NCBI RefSeq assembly: GCF_000153185.1
Contig: NZ_CH724155.1
Location: 103,218-167,217, forward strand
Reading direction: 5' to 3'
DNA from: Reinekea blandensis MED297
Lineage (GTDB): Bacteria > Pseudomonadota > Gammaproteobacteria > Pseudomonadales > Natronospirillaceae
DNA: 64,000 bases
Below, one piece after another: positions 8,906 to 22,200 of the stretch. The position numbers and the translations under genes are program-made. The stretch's first letter is position 1, and each line of letters opens with the position of its first letter. The notes below the pieces were generated by a model, which saw only the letters and a program-made list of their open reading frames with translations, had not been told where the DNA came from and did no database searches.

Positions 8906-10058
8906 CCAACTGATAGATCAGCCAGAGCAGCCCGGTTACCGCGAGCAACGCCCAAGGATAAGCATTAAGTGTCGTTTTTGAGGCTAACAGTCCGATGCTC
9001 CCGGGTAACACCATCATCCCGAGCGCTGCCGAACTGATCTGCAGGCCCATGGCATTGTTAAAATCGCGGGCCCCCACACGTTGCAGAGTCGTCGACATCA
9101 TAGCCGGAAAAATCGGCCCATAGGCCAGACCGATGAGTGCCAACGCCAGCAAACTCAACCAAACCGAGCCACCCACAGCAAGCAGCACGGTCGCCAGGAC
9201 TGACACGCTGATTCCCAACTGGACGGTTCGATGGGAAGACACCCGTCCGGTAATAAATCCCATCGCAAACCGACCAACCGTGAACATGGCCCAATATAGA
9301 CTCACCCAGGTACCCGCCTGAGCGGCTGACAGGCCTCGCACATCGGTCAGCAAACTGAAACTCCACAACCCTACCGATATTTCCAAACCGCAATACAGAA
9401 AAAAAGCCATCATTCCGAGCCAGACCGGAAGTCGCGTCAGCGAACTGGGCATTGATGTCACGTGTCGATCCGCCTCATGCGCGGCCACCTGTCGGTGCTC
9501 GTCTGATCTTGTGATCCACAGCCCAGCCGTGACAAAAAACAGTACCGCCAGTATCAACTGAACCATCGCATGAATCTGATAACCCAGCTGCCAGGGGCCA
9601 TTCGCAGCAAGCACCAGCGTCATTGTGACCGGCCCCAGCGTTATCCCGATACCAAAGCTGGCATGAAGCCATTGCATGACGCGATCACTGAAATTTTTGG
9701 CGACGTAACCGTTCACCGTGGCATCGGTGGCGCCGGCCGCCAAACCGATGACCGACGCGCAAACAATTAACAGATAGAAATGGGGAAACAGGGCATACCC
9801 AACCAGGGCCGATCCCGTCAGCAGACAGCTGAGTGCCAATAGCCGGCCGATACCAAGCCGCCGACTTAACCAACTGCTGAAAAAACCGCTGACTGCGACA
9901 GACAGAGTCAGCGCCATCACCAACAGACCACTGGCTTCCAGCGGCTGCCCAAGTTCTTCTCGCATAAATGGCCAGGCAACGCCTAACATTCCATCCGGCA
10001 ACCCCAGGGCAATAAACGCAATAAAACCAAGAATCAAAGTCAGATAACGACGGGGCAT
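8880..10058 (-). CDS. Major facilitator superfamily transporter
   Basis: A 392-residue carrier with about twelve transmembrane helices. The start at 10058 is supported by a GGAGGG ribosome site six bases before the ATG; the frame stays open upstream to 10088 without one. The first helix carries LGLPDGMLGVAWP, seen in FucP/YbjJ-type sugar or drug carriers, and a loop between helices 2 and 3 has SRRLGIGR. The substrate cannot be named. Its 3' end overlaps the acyltransferase gene by 26 bases in the opposite sense. Confidence 0.85.
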   Translation of the reverse strand: MPRRYLTLILGFIAFIALGLPDGMLGVAWPFMREELGQPLEASGLLVMALTLSVAVSGFFSSWLSRRLGIGRLLALSCLLTGSALVGYALFPHFYLLIVCASVIGLAAGATDATVNGYVAKNFSDRVMQWLHASFGIGITLGPVTMTLVLAANGPWQLGYQIHAMVQLILAVLFFVTAGLWITRSDEHRQVAAHEADRHVTSMPSSLTRLPVWLGMMAFFLYCGLEISVGLWSFSLLTDVRGLSAAQAGTWVSLYWAMFTVGRFAMGFITGRVSSHRTVQLGISVSVLATVLLAVGGSVWLSLLALALIGLAYGPIFPAMMSTTLQRVGARDFNNAMGLQISSAALGMMVLPGSIGLLASKTTLNAYPWALLAVTGLLWLIYQLANRISHDR

Positions 10059-10154
10059 GAACCCTCCGAGGGCAATGGAGCCGAACATGGACAGACAACC
10101 GCGAATAAGACACGCCGGGCTGGCTCAAAAAAAGAGGAGGAAGAATAACGGAAA

Positions 10155-10182
10155 GTGGCGCGCGGTTGAACGACGGCGCCAC
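10155..10182 (-). terminator. Possible terminator of the small outer-membrane protein gene
   Basis: A 7-base perfect stem, GTGGCGC at 10155-10161 and GCGCCAC at 10176-10182, lies 16 bases beyond the stop of the leftward outer-membrane protein gene. A weak T-rich tract follows in the leftward sense. The loop is 14 bases, so efficiency is doubtful. Confidence 0.35.
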
Positions 10183-10197
10183 GGGAAGATCAGGCGA

Positions 10198-10734
10198 TCA
10201 GAAAACCAGTTCCAGGTTCACATCGAAGGTGGACGCATCAAACTCGGCGCCTGACTCATCGTAAGTCACAGACGTCCAACCGATTGAAATCGCTTCCCAA
10301 CCGAGTTCCAGGTGATAACCCAAGGAAGACTCATAGGTATAGGTATCTGTATCGATGGCCAGCTGAGGGCTGAAATGGTGCGTCAGTCCGCCGCCAACAA
10401 AAAAGCCGGACGAAATGTCATAGCGACCAGTCAGATTAAACGGCAAGGCCGTCTTCGCCACATCAATGTTTGTTGCCATCGAGCTGGAGTACTTGTAGCC
10501 CAGGCTCGCTTTTACGCTGTATGGTGATTGCTTCAGCAGAACACCAGCATAAAAATCAATACCCTGCCCGGCCAGCAGATCCTGCTCGGTTCCGTCGGTG
10601 TAATAAATGGTGGCGAGAGGGTCCCCGCCAAACTGCGCTTTCATGCCAATCACCGGTTGTACCGACCAATCCTGTGCGGCAGCATGCCCCATCGCAGTTG
10701 ACAGCAAAACGCCGCAAATGAAACATTTTTTCAT
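10198..10734 (-). CDS. Small outer-membrane beta-barrel-like protein
   Basis: A 178-residue protein starting at the ATG at 10734; the frame opens earlier, but MKKCFICG begins a clear signal peptide ending near GHAAAQ. The mature part alternates polar and aromatic residues in short strands separated by Asp/Gly turns and ends in a terminal phenylalanine (LELVF), as eight-strand outer-membrane barrels do. I do not recognise a named family. A role in adhesion, lipid or porin-like function would be guesswork. Lies between the MFS and glutathione transferase genes on the same strand with gaps of over 100 bases. Confidence 0.7.
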   Translation of the reverse strand: MKKCFICGVLLSTAMGHAAAQDWSVQPVIGMKAQFGGDPLATIYYTDGTEQDLLAGQGIDFYAGVLLKQSPYSVKASLGYKYSSSMATNIDVAKTALPFNLTGRYDISSGFFVGGGLTHHFSPQLAIDTDTYTYESSLGYHLELGWEAISIGWTSVTYDESGAEFDASTFDVNLELVF

Positions 10735-10863
10735 GATATTCACTTCTTTTTCTTGGAGTTGAACGCAGCAGTCTAACAGGCTTTGAACCCTCACTGGAAG
10801 CCTTCAGGGGGCGCTTTAAACCAAGCGCCATCCGGCATTCAGCTAACGTCTGAGTCAGTCAGT

Positions 10864-11547
10864 TCAGGCCGTTTTTTTCAACGCGTAGGCGTAACGCCCC
10901 CCTTGTTGTAGCGCGCGTTGATACGCCTCTCGCTGAGCAACCTGATTAAGGAAGCGAAGAATGTTGGGATGCTGAGCATCGGTCACCAGGCCACGGGCAC
11001 GGGCCGCTTCAAGCGGAAAGCTCATTTGAAAGTCAGCCCCACAGGGTTGGTCGGCAATAAACCAATCACGTCCTTCAAGTTGAGCGTTGATGAAGTTCAG
11101 CAACCGTTCGATGTCGGGCGAGACAAATTGTTTGGTGACCCGATCGGCAATGGCCCGGGCTATGGGTTTGGCAATAAACGGCATCCGGCTTTTACGGATA
11201 GTGTCGAACACCAGAGTCAGCAATAGTGGCGGCATCAGTGACCCTTCGGCAAAGTGCAGCCAATATTGATTGTCGTACCAAGCAGTCGTGCCGGCCTCGG
11301 GTTGCCACTGAGGCGCATAGGTCTGAATCAGGTAATCAATGATCAGGCCGGACTCCGCAATTGTCTGGTCGCCATCCGTCAGCACCGGGGATTTGCCCAA
11401 TGGATGCACGGCTTTCAACTCGTCAGGCGCCAACTGGGTTTTGGAGTTGCGCTGATAAACCTTCAGTTCGTAGTCCAACCCCAACTCTTCCAACAGCCAG
11501 AGAATACGTTGTGAGCGGGAGTTATTTAGATGATGTAACACGATCAT
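10864..11547 (-). CDS. Glutathione S-transferase
   Basis: A 227-residue soluble protein with the two-domain GST plan. The N-terminal thioredoxin-like half has the active-site region NNSRSQRILWLLEE and the glutathione-gripping VHPLGKSPVL and ESGLIIDYL. A helical C-terminal half follows. Probably detoxification or glutathione-linked chemistry; the class resembles the bacterial YfcG/YghU-distant family with Ser/Asn at the active site, but the substrate is unknown. A 7-base stem at 10810-10829 beyond its stop lacks a T-run. Confidence 0.9.
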   Translation of the reverse strand: MIVLHHLNNSRSQRILWLLEELGLDYELKVYQRNSKTQLAPDELKAVHPLGKSPVLTDGDQTIAESGLIIDYLIQTYAPQWQPEAGTTAWYDNQYWLHFAEGSLMPPLLLTLVFDTIRKSRMPFIAKPIARAIADRVTKQFVSPDIERLLNFINAQLEGRDWFIADQPCGADFQMSFPLEAARARGLVTDAQHPNILRFLNQVAQREAYQRALQQGGRYAYALKKTA

Positions 11548-11759
11548 GAGTCAGCGCCTGTGAAAAAACTTTTAGTTCCCAACTGATACCACACCAGGGC
11601 CGCATTCAGATCACTTATAACGGGGGGATCGGGTAAAAAAACTTTCAGACTCTGCTCTTGACCCGTCAACGATCCCAGACACACCTTATGACTTTTCACC
11701 ATTCACCTGACCAGCAGAACCATTACACTATGCAGACACTACTCAGAAAAGGAGCCGAC

Positions 11760-11981
11760 ATGACGTTTTCAACCATGCTAGTTGCCATGCTGTTAATCGC
11801 CGTCGTCGGAACCGTGCTGATTCTCCAGCAGGTTAGGAACTTGCGTAAAACCGACGAAACAGACGACCGGGAACGCAGACTTGAAGCCCAGTTGCGCTCA
11901 CTCGAAGCCCGGGTACAAACGCTGGAGCGAATCGCCACTGATCGCAAACAAACGCTGAAAGATGAGATTGATACGCTCTGA
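11760..11981 (+). CDS. PspB-like small membrane protein, copy 1
   Basis: A 73-residue protein starting at 11760 with a good AAGGAG-type site before the ATG. It has one N-terminal transmembrane helix (about residues 4-22), a charged linker, and a coiled-coil tail ending RVQTLERIATDRKQTLKDEIDTL-like (quoted in part: QTLERIATD). This layout and the LERI core match phage-shock protein B and its relatives, which sense envelope stress together with PspC. There is no pspA or pspC nearby. A second copy with the same tail follows 94 bases later, so this is a tandem duplication. Family assignment is by eye and moderate. Confidence 0.7.
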   Translation: MTFSTMLVAMLLIAVVGTVLILQQVRNLRKTDETDDRERRLEAQLRSLEARVQTLERIATDRKQTLKDEIDTL

Positions 11982-12075
11982 GCCGCCGGTGGATTGAGAA
12001 CCCGACACCGGGTCTCTATGATAACCCTCATCGTAACGGGGACTGCGACCCGACTTTAATCTAAGGAGCCAAACC

Positions 12076-12291
12076 ATGGATGTATTTGTTTTTGTGCTGT
12101 GCATTGTCGCCATTACGACGGTGGCCGGCATCTACCGGGAAAAACTCAAAGCCGATGCTAAAGCCGCGCGGGCACAAGCAGGCGACGATGTCGATGCCCG
12201 ATTCCGAGCGATGGAAGAACGGATTCAGACACTGGAACGCATCGTCACCGATCAGAAACATCGACTCAAAAACACCATCGACTCACTGTAA
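12076..12291 (+). CDS. PspB-like small membrane protein, copy 2
   Basis: A 71-residue protein with AAGGAG at 12063-12068 and ATG at 12076. One transmembrane helix (about residues 3-19) is followed by a charged coiled-coil ending in IQTLERIVTD and a closing IDSL, nearly the same as the IDTL end of copy 1, while the membrane part has diverged. This pattern is expected if the cytosolic tail binds a conserved partner and the membrane part does not. A weak stem (TTGGGGCTG/CAGCCCAA) lies in the 42-base gap to the convergent lacZ. Confidence 0.7.
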   Translation: MDVFVFVLCIVAITTVAGIYREKLKADAKAARAQAGDDVDARFRAMEERIQTLERIVTDQKHRLKNTIDSL

Positions 12292-12333
12292 AAATCGGAG
12301 TTGGGGCTGCGCCAATCGACCAGCCCAATCCGC

Positions 12334-15441
<3,108 letters not shown>

Positions 15442-15569
15442 CTAGCAGAATCGCTATCAACTGTTAACCAGAACTTATTTATGCTGCCCGAAAGCGGCAA
15501 ATTACCTCGGTTTATAGGAAAGATATGGAAGAGAAACAGAGGAAGTGAGGAACGGCGGTTAGGCGACAC

Positions 15570-17684
15570 TCAAAGCGCCATGACACCGCCCTTGCCGTTA
15601 CGTTTGATCTCATACATGGCCTGATCTGCACTGTGCATAAGGGCATCCAGAGTGACGCCATTGTCCGGATAACGAGCCGCGCCAATACTGGCCGAGACCA
15701 CAATTCCAGCCGCATCCGTCAATACCGGCTCCTGAATCACCGTCAACAACCGATTCAAAAACGCCTGCAGGTCTTTTCGGTTATCGAACGCTTCAATCAG
15801 CAGAACAAACTCATCGCCACCGATACGTGCGGCGAAATCATCGGTGCGCAACGCCTCTTTGACCCGCTTGGCAATGTCACGTAACACCCGATCCCCATGC
15901 CGATGCCCGTAGCGATCATTCACCGGTTTGAAGCCATCCAGGTCGATATACACCAGATGAAACGGCCCGTCAGCATTGGCTTTGATACGCTCTTCAATGA
16001 CTTCCTGCAACGCCTGCCGATTCGGCAACGTCGTCAGGGTGTCGTGATACGCCATGTGCTCGATGCGAGCCTGAGCATCCAGGATCGTCTGCTTTTCCTG
16101 AGTCAGGATGTTGTTGAGCTCCCGGACCTTGTCATGCGACAGTATGTTCGCCGTGGCAATGGCGATGAACTTACTGATTGCCACCATCAGTTCCAGTTCA
16201 TAATCGAGGAATCGATTAGGTTTAGGAGACTGCATGGAGAAGACACCGAGCACTTCATCTTCCAGAATCAAAGGCACAAATAACATGGAACGCGGTGACG
16301 TTCCGGTCCCGACGACGTGATCTCGATCCAACCGTTGAACATCGTTGATAACCACCGGTTTCTGTGTCGCCAGCGCTTTCACGGTATGGCTGCCACGTTT
16401 ATCCATGGCAATGTCAGGGGCGGTAATCCGCTCCCCTTCATCAACAATAAACCGGAAAGTTAGCTGTTGTTCACGCTCATGTAAGGTGGTCAGCGAAACA
16501 AAATGTACGTCGACGTGTTCCGCGAGTATTCGATAAAGTCGCTGTCCAAGCTCCGGGAAGTTAAGCGTCATGGTGATCTGATGCGCCACATCGTTCAGCA
16601 TCTGCAACCGTTCATAACTTTGCTTAAGGAGCTGATTCTCCCGCTCTTTCAGCTTTTGTTCTAACTGATCCTGCGACTGTTGTTGCCGGTACTCCCGCAA
16701 CTGCACCGTCAGCAACGCATCCTGAACCTGAGCGCTCTGTTCAATCGTGCGCATTTCCCAGAGTGTGGCCGCTTCCTGAGTGGCATCGTCCAGCAACTGA
16801 TAACCGTAAGCCAGTTGCTCAAGTATTTTAAGACGCAAGGTTGAGAACTTGGCCAGCCCCAGCCGAGCAATGGCATCGTTTAACACCGCCACAGCCTGCT
16901 TCGGATTGCCGGCACTGAACCAGGCTTTGCCCAGTTCCAGATAGACGGCGATGGCTTCCTGGCTCTCGGACTTCATCAGCGGCGCATCGAGTACATCAGA
17001 AAGCACCTGAATAGAGTCGTTTATTTCGCCGCGCAACCGATACATGCGCCCACGCAGCGTTTTGCAGCGCAGCAGAGCGTAATGGAAGTCGACGCGACGG
17101 GCCCAGGCCTCTGTTTGCGTCAGAATGCATTCGGCGTCATCAAAGCGAACGTGGCTCAGCAGAATCTGCGCTTGCAGGATGCAGGCTTCGATCAGATTGT
17201 CTTCGGAAGCCTCGGTCAGGTCACGGCCAAGAATATCATTCAGAACCAGTTCACTGCTTTCGATATGCCCCATATCAAACAACAGGTCGGCCAGGTTCAA
17301 CATCGGTGGCGTCAGCCGTTGGATATCGTTCGCGTCCAGAGCCAGGTCGCGCGCGTACTCATAGTGGTCATAAGCGGCACTGTATCGGCCAAGGGACTGA
17401 TAACTCATGCCCAGCGCGTTGTTGATGCGCAAAAGATTCTGACGGTAACCTTTACTGAGGGCGAGCTTCAGCGCCGGGCTGAGTACTGACACCGCAGACT
17501 CAAACTCACCCAGATAGATATCACAAAGCCCAGCGTACAGCTGTGCCCGACAAGCCGGCTCACTGCCATCGTCTGCCAACTGCAACGCTTGTTCAGCGAG
17601 CAGGCGCGCGCCTGCCGGGTCGCTCAACATGCGATCCCAGCATTCGTCTAACCATCGTTCGATCTGTGTTTTACTGTCTATCAT
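15570..17684 (-). CDS. TPR-GAF-GGDEF diguanylate cyclase
   Basis: Synthesises the second messenger c-di-GMP. From the ATG at 17684 it has 704 residues: an N-terminal array of tetratricopeptide-like helices (about 1-340), a coiled-coil stretch, a GAF-type sensor (about 370-520), a second coiled coil and a C-terminal GGDEF domain with the intact active loop IGGDEF at 622-626. An RTDD inhibitory I-site lies five residues upstream, so product feedback is expected. No transmembrane segment, so cytosolic, with the GAF as probable ligand or redox sensor. The ribosome site is poor, and a TTG 19 codons earlier is the alternative start. Confidence 0.88.
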   Translation of the reverse strand: MIDSKTQIERWLDECWDRMLSDPAGARLLAEQALQLADDGSEPACRAQLYAGLCDIYLGEFESAVSVLSPALKLALSKGYRQNLLRINNALGMSYQSLGRYSAAYDHYEYARDLALDANDIQRLTPPMLNLADLLFDMGHIESSELVLNDILGRDLTEASEDNLIEACILQAQILLSHVRFDDAECILTQTEAWARRVDFHYALLRCKTLRGRMYRLRGEINDSIQVLSDVLDAPLMKSESQEAIAVYLELGKAWFSAGNPKQAVAVLNDAIARLGLAKFSTLRLKILEQLAYGYQLLDDATQEAATLWEMRTIEQSAQVQDALLTVQLREYRQQQSQDQLEQKLKERENQLLKQSYERLQMLNDVAHQITMTLNFPELGQRLYRILAEHVDVHFVSLTTLHEREQQLTFRFIVDEGERITAPDIAMDKRGSHTVKALATQKPVVINDVQRLDRDHVVGTGTSPRSMLFVPLILEDEVLGVFSMQSPKPNRFLDYELELMVAISKFIAIATANILSHDKVRELNNILTQEKQTILDAQARIEHMAYHDTLTTLPNRQALQEVIEERIKANADGPFHLVYIDLDGFKPVNDRYGHRHGDRVLRDIAKRVKEALRTDDFAARIGGDEFVLLIEAFDNRKDLQAFLNRLLTVIQEPVLTDAAGIVVSASIGAARYPDNGVTLDALMHSADQAMYEIKRNGKGGVMAL

Positions 17685-17780
17685 TTTTAAATTGTGAACT
17701 TCATCACAAAAAATACTGACGCCATTAATGATTAATTTCAAACACTCTTGTGAGAAAAATCGTCAAAACACCTGAATTGA

Positions 17781-18218
17781 CTAATTTTCTAACAAAAACG
17801 TCACCGGACCGTCGTTTTGCAGCGTTACCTGCATATCGGCGCCAAATTTACCGGTCGCCACTCTCGGATGCTGACTCTGAACGCGTTCAACCACCCGCTC
17901 AAACAATCGTTGTCCTTCTTCCGGAGTCGCCGCCGTGGAAAAACCCGGTCGCAGACCTTTTTGGGTATCGGCGGACAGCGTGAACTGAGAGACCAGCAAC
18001 ACTTCTCCACCCGCGTCCACGACATTTCGGTTCATGCGGCCGTCTTCATCGGCGAACAGACGGTATTTGAGTAGCCGGTCCGACAACTTATCCACACTGT
18101 TGTCAGTATCGTGAGCATCAATGCCCACCAGCACCAGCATTCCCGGCCCGATATCGCCAATGGTTTGCTCATCAACCTCCACCCGTGCATGCTTCACTCG
18201 CTGGATCAGCGCCTTCAT
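17781..18218 (-). CDS. dtd: D-aminoacyl-tRNA deacylase
   Basis: Removes D-amino acids (and glycine) wrongly attached to tRNA. The 145-residue length and the motifs SQFTL and NDGPVTFLL, which carry the cross-subunit Gly-Pro selectivity element, identify Dtd. It starts within the 4-base overlap with the end of the proline iminopeptidase gene, so the two are co-translated, as in several gammaproteobacteria. Confidence 0.97.
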   Translation of the reverse strand: MKALIQRVKHARVEVDEQTIGDIGPGMLVLVGIDAHDTDNSVDKLSDRLLKYRLFADEDGRMNRNVVDAGGEVLLVSQFTLSADTQKGLRPGFSTAATPEEGQRLFERVVERVQSQHPRVATGKFGADMQVTLQNDGPVTFLLEN

Positions 18219-19183
18219 GCTTCACTCTCCGGTGAACCCAGGCGTTTCGCCAACCGTTCGGTGGCGCGTACCAAAACATCGGTCATGGCGCCATCAAACG
18301 CCGAATGCCCGCCTTCGCGCACTAAGTCCAGTTCGGCATCGGGCCATTGTTGGGCCAGCGCCCAGGCCTGATCCGGAGGACAAACCATGTCATAGCGCCC
18401 ATGGACGATATAACCCGGAATACCGGCAAGGAGAGAAACGTTCTGAAGCACCTGGTCAGATTCAATAAAACACTGATGGCGGAAGAAATGACTGGAAATC
18501 CGGGCCAGCGCCAGGGCGGTATGCGTCGCCAGATAATACTCTTCGGATCGATGACTGGGCCGGAATGACGTGGCGGCCGCTTCCCAACGAGCCCAGGCCT
18601 TGGCGGCCGAGACTCGCGCCAGTTCATTGGGACCGTGCAGGACCTGGTAATACCGGTCAATCAAGTCGTCGCCGTCACTTTCGGCCACCTCAGCCTGAAA
18701 GCGCTGCCATTCTTCAGGGAAAAAACGCCCTGCACCGGTTCGGTATAACCAGTCCAGATCCTGCTGCCGTCCCAGAAAGACGCCCCTTAGAATCAGTCCG
18801 CAGACGTGTTGATGGTGTTTCTGGGCATACAACAGCGACAGTGTCGCGCCGAAACTGCCCCCAAACAGCACCCAGCGATGAATACCAAGGTGCTGACGAA
18901 TCTGTTCGATGTCGTTGAGAATGTCGGTGGTTGAATTGTTTTCGATAGTCGCATGTGGGCGAGAGCGACCGGCACCGCGCTGGTCAAAGATGATAATGTG
19001 GTAGCGCTCAGGGTCGAAAAACCGGCGCATCTGTTCCGAACAACCGGCCCCTGGGCCGCCATGAACCACCAGCACGGGTATACCGGTTTCAGTACCGCAA
19101 CACTCCAGATACAGCTCATGCCCGTCGCCAACCGACAACCATTCAGTGTGATAGGGGCGGATCTCCGGAAACAAGGTTCTCAT
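18215..19183 (-). CDS. pip: Proline iminopeptidase
   Basis: Serine peptidase releasing N-terminal proline from peptides. The 322-residue alpha/beta hydrolase shows the oxyanion segment HGGPGAG, the nucleophile elbow GGSFGATLSL, and a late Asp/His pair (GRYDMVCPP and EGGHSAF), all typical of the S33 family. Cytosolic, no signal. First gene of the pip-dtd pair. An alternative activity of the family is lactone or ester hydrolysis, but the motif set favours Pip. Confidence 0.93.
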   Translation of the reverse strand: MRTLFPEIRPYHTEWLSVGDGHELYLECCGTETGIPVLVVHGGPGAGCSEQMRRFFDPERYHIIIFDQRGAGRSRPHATIENNSTTDILNDIEQIRQHLGIHRWVLFGGSFGATLSLLYAQKHHQHVCGLILRGVFLGRQQDLDWLYRTGAGRFFPEEWQRFQAEVAESDGDDLIDRYYQVLHGPNELARVSAAKAWARWEAAATSFRPSHRSEEYYLATHTALALARISSHFFRHQCFIESDQVLQNVSLLAGIPGYIVHGRYDMVCPPDQAWALAQQWPDAELDLVREGGHSAFDGAMTDVLVRATERLAKRLGSPESEA

Positions 19184-19297
19184 TATTATGTTCTCCGTAA
19201 GGCGTACCTCGATAGTCGCACAGTCAGCACGAGCTGTTAACTCAATTCTGTCCGGTGCTGGTGATGCATCACAGATCCGGCCTGCGGCAACCAGATC

Positions 19298-22200
19298 TCA
19301 GTCGCTTTCAGAGCAGCCACTCGCGTCATAGTCCACCACCACAACGCGGTTTTTGCCCTGCTTTTTCGCCTGATACATGGCCGCATCCCCCTGCGCGAGC
19401 AAATCAATACGACTGACGCCGTCAGGCGGCCAGCGGTCCAGCACCACGACGCCGAAGCTGGCGGTGATCCACTCGTTTCGGGGCACCGGGTTTGCGTCCG
19501 ACGAAGTCGAGTCTATAAGCAGTGAAAGCCACCAATCCGGCTTGGCCAGGGTTGTCCGTAACCGTTCGACCAAAGCCTCGGCAGACGCGCGATCCGTTTT
19601 CGGCAGCAGCAGAATAAACTCATCACCTCCCAGGCGGCAGAGTTCGTCGGTTCCCCTGAGTTGCGTGTTGACTTGATCAGCCAGCGCTTTCAGCACGCCA
19701 TCACCCAGATCGTGGCCGAAATGGTCATTAAAATACTTAAAATGGTCGAGATCGAAAAAGCACAATGCAAAGGGCTGTTCGGTATCGCGCCGCAGCTGAG
19801 CAAACAGTTTTTTCAACCGTTCAAACAGTCCGGCTCGATTCAACAGCCCGGTCAGCAAATCGGTTTTATTGCGGTGCTCCAGGTAGGCTTCCCGCAAGCG
19901 GCGGTCCAGAATGAGCCCCAGTTGTTGTGCGAACAACCCCAGAAAGTTGACGTTCCAAACCTGTCGTTGCTGCGCATCCCCACTGAGCAGTAACCATCCC
20001 TGCTCAAGCGCTTCGGTTTTCAGTGGTAAGGCGAGGCATTCTTCATCGTTCAGAGTAAAGCTCTGCTGGTGTCGATTCGTGACCGGCAAACGTGATTGCC
20101 ATTGTCGGATCCGATTGGCCGGGACGTCATTCGTGTAAGCAGAGTGCACCGGATAGTCCGAGGTACCGGTCAGCAGAACCGCAAACTCATTGGCGGGGAT
20201 TCGGCGATCCAGCACGTCGATGACCTGTTGGAGAAAACGGTCGACGCTATCCGACTCGGCCGACATTTCCATCAACAGATTTATCTGATGGTATTGCGAC
20301 AGTTCATTCTGCAATGACAACAGTTGAGTTTCTTTCTGCGCGATGTCCAATAACACCTGATACGGCTGGGACATTGCCGGCAAGGTGGTTTCAGCCAGAT
20401 AGTTAATCCCCAGCGATGCTCTGGATACCCGTTGAGCCAGCGTATCGAGCTGATGGCGATGCGCTTTATGCCGAAGCTCGGTAAAAATCGGTAACGCCTT
20501 TTCTTTGTGCCCCAGATCGACAAACAATCGGGCGATCTCCAACCGCAGCGACGTTTCCATATACAAATCCAGATCATGAGCATGACTGACACGGCGCTGC
20601 GCCTTTTGCGTCTCTCTCAGCGCGAGTGCTTGCTCACCATCGGACAACGCCAGACGCGCCTCGAGAACATCGCGAAGTACGCCGGTAAAGGAGGTTTCAT
20701 GCAAGTGGCTGTAACCCTGCATACGCACCAGACAATAGCGGGCCTGCACCGGTTGTCGCAGCAGAATGTGCAACCAGCCTTTGAGCACACAGAGATCTTT
20801 GAGGTTGCGAAACGGAACGCTTTCAATGTCACGAATGCGCATCAACTCCAGCAGGTCATTCATCAGTTCCAATGCCTGATTAATGGACCCACTTTGGGTG
20901 TAGAGCCAGATAAAGTTGTAGAGCGTGACGGAGGCTTCATTAAAGTTGCGGTTTTCAATCAACAGACCGAGCGCCCGATCAAACAGCGTCCAGGCTTTTT
21001 GCCAGTCTTCTTTGCCGATCAGAAAGTAGCCCAGAGCGTTGAGCATGGGCACCAGGTCGGCTTTGGATTGATACTGATCGCGGATCGACAGACTCAACTC
21101 GTACAACCGTTCCGTTTGCCGAACATTGCCAAGGCGCATGTAAACGACGCCCATCGCATGCAGCGCAATCGACACCCCCATATGATTGCCGGCTTGCCGA
21201 AAGATCCTCAACGCGCTAACGCAATTGCGCAAATAGTCTCGGGATGAGGTTTCCGCGTCAAATCCCTGATTGCTATAGATCTGGGTAAAGGTCAACGCCA
21301 ACATGTTGTCAAAACTCTGCTCACTGAGCAGGTAACGTAAAGAGCGGAGATTTGACGGCGTGAGTCGATGTTGCGTCAGATGCGAATCGATGTAATAGCC
21401 CGCGAACTGGCTTAAGGCGTACCAACGCGGGTCTTCGTACTCCAGCGCAAGCTTTTCACATTGCTCCTGTGCTTCCCGCGCCCATTTTTCCTGCGCACGT
21501 AATGTAAAACAAACGGATAGCCAATAATAAGATCCGGTCAAAATGCCTTCATTGTTGGTCGACTGCAGCATGTCCTGAGCACGGGTGAACTTCTGAATCG
21601 CCTCATCGAGATCCTGCATCATCAGAGAACTGTAAGCGCTGAGAAACAGCAGCTGCCCCGCTTTCTGCTCAGCGTAACGGGGCTGAACCAGCTGCACGAT
21701 CCGAATCACATCGGAATAGGCGAATGTATCCGCTGCACTGATCAGCATGCGGTAGAGATTACGATAGCCTTTAATCGGTGCCGGTCGGTGCCAGCTATAT
21801 GAAGCGTTCATCTGGTCAGGCGTCACATCGAACGGAAAGATCAGCTCTTGCCGTTCCAGAATTCTCAGACACTCCTGCCAACTGGGTTGCCCCTGCAGGC
21901 GACGCAGACGACGGGCCTGGCGGATGAAACCAACAATGCCCCAACCTCTGGGTTGTGGTTTGTCCTGCATCCACCGAATGAACGCTTGCTGCATGATATC
22001 CGGTGCCAAATCGATCTGACTGATCAGCACCAGGAAGGGTCGACGTTGCGACAAACGATCCAGAATCCGTTCAATACCGGACAGAAACTCCTGCTCTTCG
22101 TAACTGGCTTGGTCGAACAGCAAGGGTTCATCACGATAGAGGTGATCTTTCAGGTACCAGGCTTTTACCAGGTCCTGATGATAAACATAACAACAGTCTT

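Noticed and set aside
10810-10829. Stem GGCGCTT/AAGCGCC after the glutathione transferase gene as terminator
   Set aside because: No T-run in either direction and only a 7-base stem.
18088-18096. DnaA box TTATCCACA within dtd
   Set aside because: A single 9-base match in coding sequence far from the origin is expected by chance.
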